64,000 nucleotides of DNA. It comes from Ulvibacter algarum (GTDB taxonomy: Bacteria > Bacteroidota > Bacteroidia > Flavobacteriales > Flavobacteriaceae). Shown here piece by piece: positions 63,025 through 64,000 of this stretch. The stretch covers positions 674,919 to 738,918 of the forward strand of contig CANLBJ010000002.1 in the NCBI GenBank assembly GCA_947488905.1, written 5' to 3'. The notes below the pieces were generated by a model. That model saw nothing but the letters and a program-made list of their open reading frames with translations, made no database searches and had not been told where the DNA came from. Numbering within the stretch: the first letter of the stretch is position 1; each line of letters opens with the position of its first letter. The translations under genes were made by a program, and so were the position numbers.

Positions 63025-63374
63025 TATTGTCTTAAATAGGTGTATAAATTTGTGGTATCCACTTTAATTCTATCAATAAAGAGATTCAAATAGCATAAAC
63101 TAATGCGATACTGATTAAAAATAGATTTACTAAAACAGATATTCCTGGCAATCTATATTCAGAAAAAATAAAACAGGTTGTGATAATTATCACTCACGAC
63201 CCTTAGCTCAGTCAACAACTCCTTAAACACAATTACTCTCTCAAAAAGCAGGTTTTAAATTTTAAAAACGTAAGTCTAATACCAAATTGTAATTGCCAAA
63301 AAACGATACACAATGACCGTTAAAAAAAGGTCATTTAAGCCTTTTGTCCTTAATTATTAATTTTTAGAGCATTT

Positions 63375-63490
63375 CCTTATTGTTAAAGGCAATAAGGACC
63401 GGGCTTTACACTACAATTCCTCACAGCTATTTGGTTTTATTCCTACGTCAAAAAACCAAATAGCTACTGCGGGATTATCACTTCAATCCC
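63375..63490. repeat. REP-like palindromic intergenic element
   Basis: Two nested structures are visible. CCTTATTG (63375-63382) pairs with CAATAAGG (63390-63397). AGCTATTTGGTTTT (63425-63438) pairs perfectly with AAAACCAAATAGCT (63452-63465) over a 13-nt loop. They are surrounded by GGACCGGGCTTTACACTACA and GGGATTATCACTTCAATCCC, wording I associate with dispersed intergenic repeats of other flavobacterial genomes; that match is from memory. Confidence 0.6.
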
Positions 63491-63909
63491 TATTGCGGCG
63501 CGTACTTATACCATGCTGTCATTAATTTAAAATTACTTACTGCAAACTGTTTTCTAAACCTGTAAGCTTAAAATAAGACCCTACAAACATACTTTTGTTC
63601 AATAAGTATCTTTTGAGAATCCTATAAAAACATACGCTACCTAAAAATTGAATTTCATAAAGATATGAGTAAGGTTTAAACTGTTAATCACCACAGATAA
63701 ATCAGCCATATTGCATAGCATCAATAACCATCACAATACTCATAGTGAAGATAAAATTTAGGTTTATTTCTAACAGAAAGTAAGTAAATAACTAAATTAG
63801 AATCTTTTAAAGAAGGCGGTTGTTGTTATAAAAACAGCAAAATGATTTGCATCTTACTATCAAGATTACTCTTTCTCGAGTATTTTATTTTGGTTTTATT
63901 GCAAAAAAA

Positions 63910-63939
63910 AAGATCCAATCAATTAAATGATTGGATCTT
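63910..63939 (-). terminator. Intrinsic terminator of the rRNA operon
   Basis: A 12-bp perfect stem (AAGATCCAATCA / TGATTGGATCTT) with a 6-nt loop is followed on the minus strand by nine T (A-run at 63902-63910). It is immediately downstream of the 5S rRNA 3' end. Confidence 0.92.
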
Positions 63940-63942
63940 AAA

Positions 63943-64000
63943 GAAGGCGGCGACCTACTCTCCCACGAGTGCAGTACCATCGGCGCAAACGGGCTTAACT
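63943..64000 (-). rRNA. rrf: 5S ribosomal RNA, 3' part, cut by window edge
   Basis: Read on the minus strand, the sequence runs AGTTAAGCCCGTTTGCGCCG, then ATGGTACTGC, then GGGAGAGTAGGTCGCCGCC, which is the conserved 3' half of bacterial 5S rRNA (loop B to the closing helix). About half of the gene is inside the window; the 5' half and presumably 23S and 16S lie beyond position 64000. Confidence 0.95.

Larger units (their letters stand above)
62633..63909. other. Gene-free AT-rich region upstream of the large T9SS gene and downstream of the rRNA operon
   Basis: About 1.3 kb without a convincing ORF on either strand. It contains long A/T runs, the promoter region of the T9SS gene at its left end, the copy-B direct repeat near 62980, and a REP-like palindromic element near 63375-63490. 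The remainder shows nothing recognisable. No tRNA is seen. Confidence 0.7.

Noticed and set aside
62633..63909. Hidden gene or tRNA in the long AT-rich gap
   Set aside because: No ORF with coding texture and no cloverleaf pattern was found.

Overview
The window is low-GC chromosomal DNA from a marine-type member of the Flavobacteriaceae (Bacteroidota). The evidence is PorQ and cargo proteins with type IX secretion C-terminal domains, Bacteroidota-only lipoprotein families (DUF6252, DUF6452, DUF6048, GIN-domain), an LptD/TamB envelope set, a 6S-like RNA between zapA and rny, and several promoters of the Bacteroidota form TTG-N(16-20)-TAnnTTTG. A Dokdonia-like genus is my guess from protein flavour and is not proven. 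The region is almost entirely vertically inherited core genome. I see no prophage, insertion sequence, CRISPR array or integrated element.

Layout. 1-5.6 kb (minus strand): an envelope and electron-transfer gene string running amiC, an MCE/MlaD protein, a membrane Fe-S oxidoreductase, a HAD phosphatase-like protein, a CCG-domain oxidoreductase, a conserved unknown and the start of a GH3 enzyme. 5.8-9.5 kb: divergent lptD, ridA and a small membrane protein. 9.6-14 kb: a giant TamB-like protein. 14-19.8 kb (plus): tsaD, rsmE, a 58-codon ORF, a DUF4159 protein, a TrmH-type methylase, an AI-2E family permease and a PG_1098-like methyltransferase. 19.8-24.1 kb (minus): cmk, porQ and lon. 24.4-27.4 kb: an ECF sigma factor operon ending in two beta-repeat surface proteins. 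27.4-31.2 kb (minus): a repeat lipoprotein, an MFS permease and an M48 protease lipoprotein. 31.4-32.8 kb: a small lipoprotein and two overlapping msrB genes. 33-34.8 kb: lpdA, flanked by two copies of a 124-bp palindromic repeat. 34.8-40.8 kb: aroQ, an outer-membrane barrel, xerD, an aldo/keto reductase, rny, 6S-like RNA, zapA and a coiled-coil partner. 40.9-47.9 kb: an M23 peptidase, a TonB-dependent receptor, a cysteine desulfurase, a calcium-repeat lipoprotein and an Smr protein. 48-57.4 kb: a T9SS cargo protein, rocD, rlmD-DUF6452-DUF6048, a hemolysin-III protein, RNA and small-molecule methyltransferases and a ZIP transporter. 57.5-62.6 kb: a T9SS C-terminal-domain remnant and a 1496-residue T9SS cargo protein. 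62.6-64 kb: about 1.3 kb of gene-free AT-rich DNA with a REP-like palindrome, then the 3' end of a 5S rRNA on the minus strand, so an rRNA operon enters from the right edge.

Functional themes are outer-membrane biogenesis and secretion (LptD, TamB, MlaD, PorQ, T9SS cargo), rRNA/tRNA modification (TsaD, RsmE, RlmD, TrmH-like, RlmL-like), envelope stress and repair (ECF sigma, M48, periplasmic and cytoplasmic MsrB, Lon), and division/RNA turnover (ZapA, RNase Y, 6S RNA). No clearly new multigene system is evident. The strongest unexplained signals are at DNA level: an over-represented 11-mer (ACTTCGGAAAT on either strand), the palindromic repeats around lpdA, a TamB-like gene with no canonical start before its anchor helix, and a probably leaderless rlmD transcript.
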